From contig JAFGIT010000004.1 in the NCBI GenBank assembly GCA_016929465.1, positions 1-7,229 of the forward strand: 7,229 nucleotides of DNA. The letters are read 5' to 3'. The DNA is from JAFGIT01 sp016929465 [NCBI: Candidatus Coatesbacteria bacterium]. GTDB taxonomy: Bacteria > B130-G9. Below are positions 6,775 through 7,229 of this stretch, in pieces (the stretch's first letter is position 1; the number at the start of each line of letters is the position of its first letter). Under the pieces are notes generated by a model. That model saw only the letters and a program-made list of their open reading frames with translations, made no database searches and was not told the origin of the DNA. The translations under genes were made by a program, and so were the position numbers.

Positions 6775-6831
6775 CGGGTCGCCCTAAAATGCTGGCTCGT
6801 CCGACCCGACACACGGCACGGGATCGGTGCC
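6775..6831 (+). terminator. Weak hairpins after the glycosyltransferase operon, possible transcription end
   Basis: CGGGTCG (6775-6781) pairs with CGACCCG (6802-6808) across a 20-nt loop. GGCAC (6815-6819) pairs with GTGCC (6827-6831) across 7 nt. They begin 15 nt after the TAG of the second transferase, where a terminator is expected. Neither has a following U-tract, so they are at best Rho-assisted or structural ends. Confidence 0.3.
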
Positions 6832-6954
6832 TGTACTCACGAAAAGCGATTGCTCGATGCGTCATCTCTCCCTCATCGATTGTTAGAATGTATATTGATG
6901 AATCTGCGGCTCAGTGATTCTCAGCTTCGATAATTGCTGGCAAGATGAAAACAT

Positions 6955-6983
6955 TTGACAGGATTAGCCGAGCAACCTATTGT
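6955..6983 (+). promoter_or_regulatory. Sigma-70-type promoter of rimP
   Basis: A perfect TTGACA (6955-6960), a 17-nt spacer and TATTGT (6978-6983, 4 of 6 consensus bases). Transcription would begin near 6990, with a leader of about 42 nt before the rimP ATG at 7032. It probably drives the rimP-nusA operon, which continues beyond the right edge. Confidence 0.6.
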
Positions 6984-7031
6984 AATTCGTGGTTCTGGCG
7001 ATAGGCGCGGACGTGTGTATTTGGGCAAATT

Positions 7032-7229
7032 ATGAACGTAGTGGCCGATAAGGCATGGGTCTTGGCCGAGCCGGTTTGCACCGAGCTCGGCCTTGAGCTT
7101 ATTGATGTTATTTACGAGCGAAAAGGGGAAATCTGGTTCCTGATAGTCACAGTAGATAAGCCGGGTGGAATCGGGGTAGATGATTTGAGTGCGTTGAGCG
7201 TTCAGCTCGACCCTCTTTTGGATATAGAG
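7032..7229 (+). CDS. rimP: Ribosome maturation factor RimP, N-terminal part (cut by window edge)
   Basis: The first 66 codons are open to the window's right end. RimP acts in the cytoplasm in late assembly of the 30S ribosomal subunit; family members are about 150 residues, so under half is seen. Family signatures are clear in order: AEPVCTELGLELIDVIYER (residues 12-30), GEIWFLIVTVDKPGGIGVDD (32-51) and LSVQLDPLLDIE at the edge. The VDKPGG-(x)2-VDD segment is the most diagnostic. The ATG at 7032 is the only reasonable start, because an in-frame TAG lies 30 nt upstream with no other start codon between. The Shine-Dalgarno site is weak. In most bacteria rimP is followed by nusA and infB, which are expected just outside the window. 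It appears to have its own promoter, separate from the glycosyltransferases. Confidence 0.93.
   Translation, partial: MNVVADKAWVLAEPVCTELGLELIDVIYERKGEIWFLIVTVDKPGGIGVDDLSALSVQLDPLLDIE

Noticed and set aside
6854-6879. TCGATG/CATCGA inverted repeat with 14-nt loop before rimP
   Set aside because: The 6-bp stem has a long loop and no U-tract or conserved element. It was not distinguishable from background.

Overview
The window reads as chromosomal DNA from an uncultured, moderately GC-rich bacterium. Secreted proteins of the beta-helix and beta-propeller types, a two-gene glycosyltransferase operon and a housekeeping rimP gene sit side by side. The genes have good Shine-Dalgarno sites, Sec-type signal peptides and promoters resembling the sigma-70 consensus. 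The mix of secreted parallel beta-helix repeats and free-standing Reg_prop-type propellers is common in candidate phyla and Planctomycetes-like or deltaproteobacterial lineages. The sequence alone does not let me name a phylum.

Left half, minus strand (1-3967). An operon-like pair starts at 3967: a small secreted protein of unknown function (104 aa, GTG start), then after 37 nt a secreted 853-aa protein. I count 14 propeller-blade motifs in the larger protein, which fits two seven-bladed propellers followed by a C-terminal beta-sandwich-like domain. Next come 362 bp with no confident gene; this stretch holds a possible frameshifted coding remnant. It is followed by the 5' part of a secreted right-handed beta-helix protein that runs off the left edge, with 69-72 nt tandem repeats.

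Centre (3968-4268). This is a divergent intergenic region of 301 bp. It holds a 12-bp perfect palindrome just upstream of the leftward genes, and a good promoter (TTGACT, 17-nt spacer, GATACT) about 70 nt upstream of the rightward operon.

Right half, plus strand (4269-7229). Two GT-B fold glycosyltransferases overlap by the four bases ATGA and are probably translationally coupled. They likely add sugars during assembly of a cell-surface polysaccharide or glycolipid; donor and acceptor cannot be read from the sequence. After 271 bp with weak hairpins and a clear promoter (TTGACA, 17-nt spacer, TATTGT) comes the start of rimP, which usually leads the nusA-infB operon. The right edge is therefore probably the boundary between an accessory cell-surface region and the core translation/transcription operon.

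I see no CRISPR array, transposase, tRNA or rRNA. I also see no convincing new defence or mobile system. The most unusual items are the free-standing double propeller with its small secreted partner, the cysteine-laddered repeat protein, and the possible decayed gene at 820-1024.
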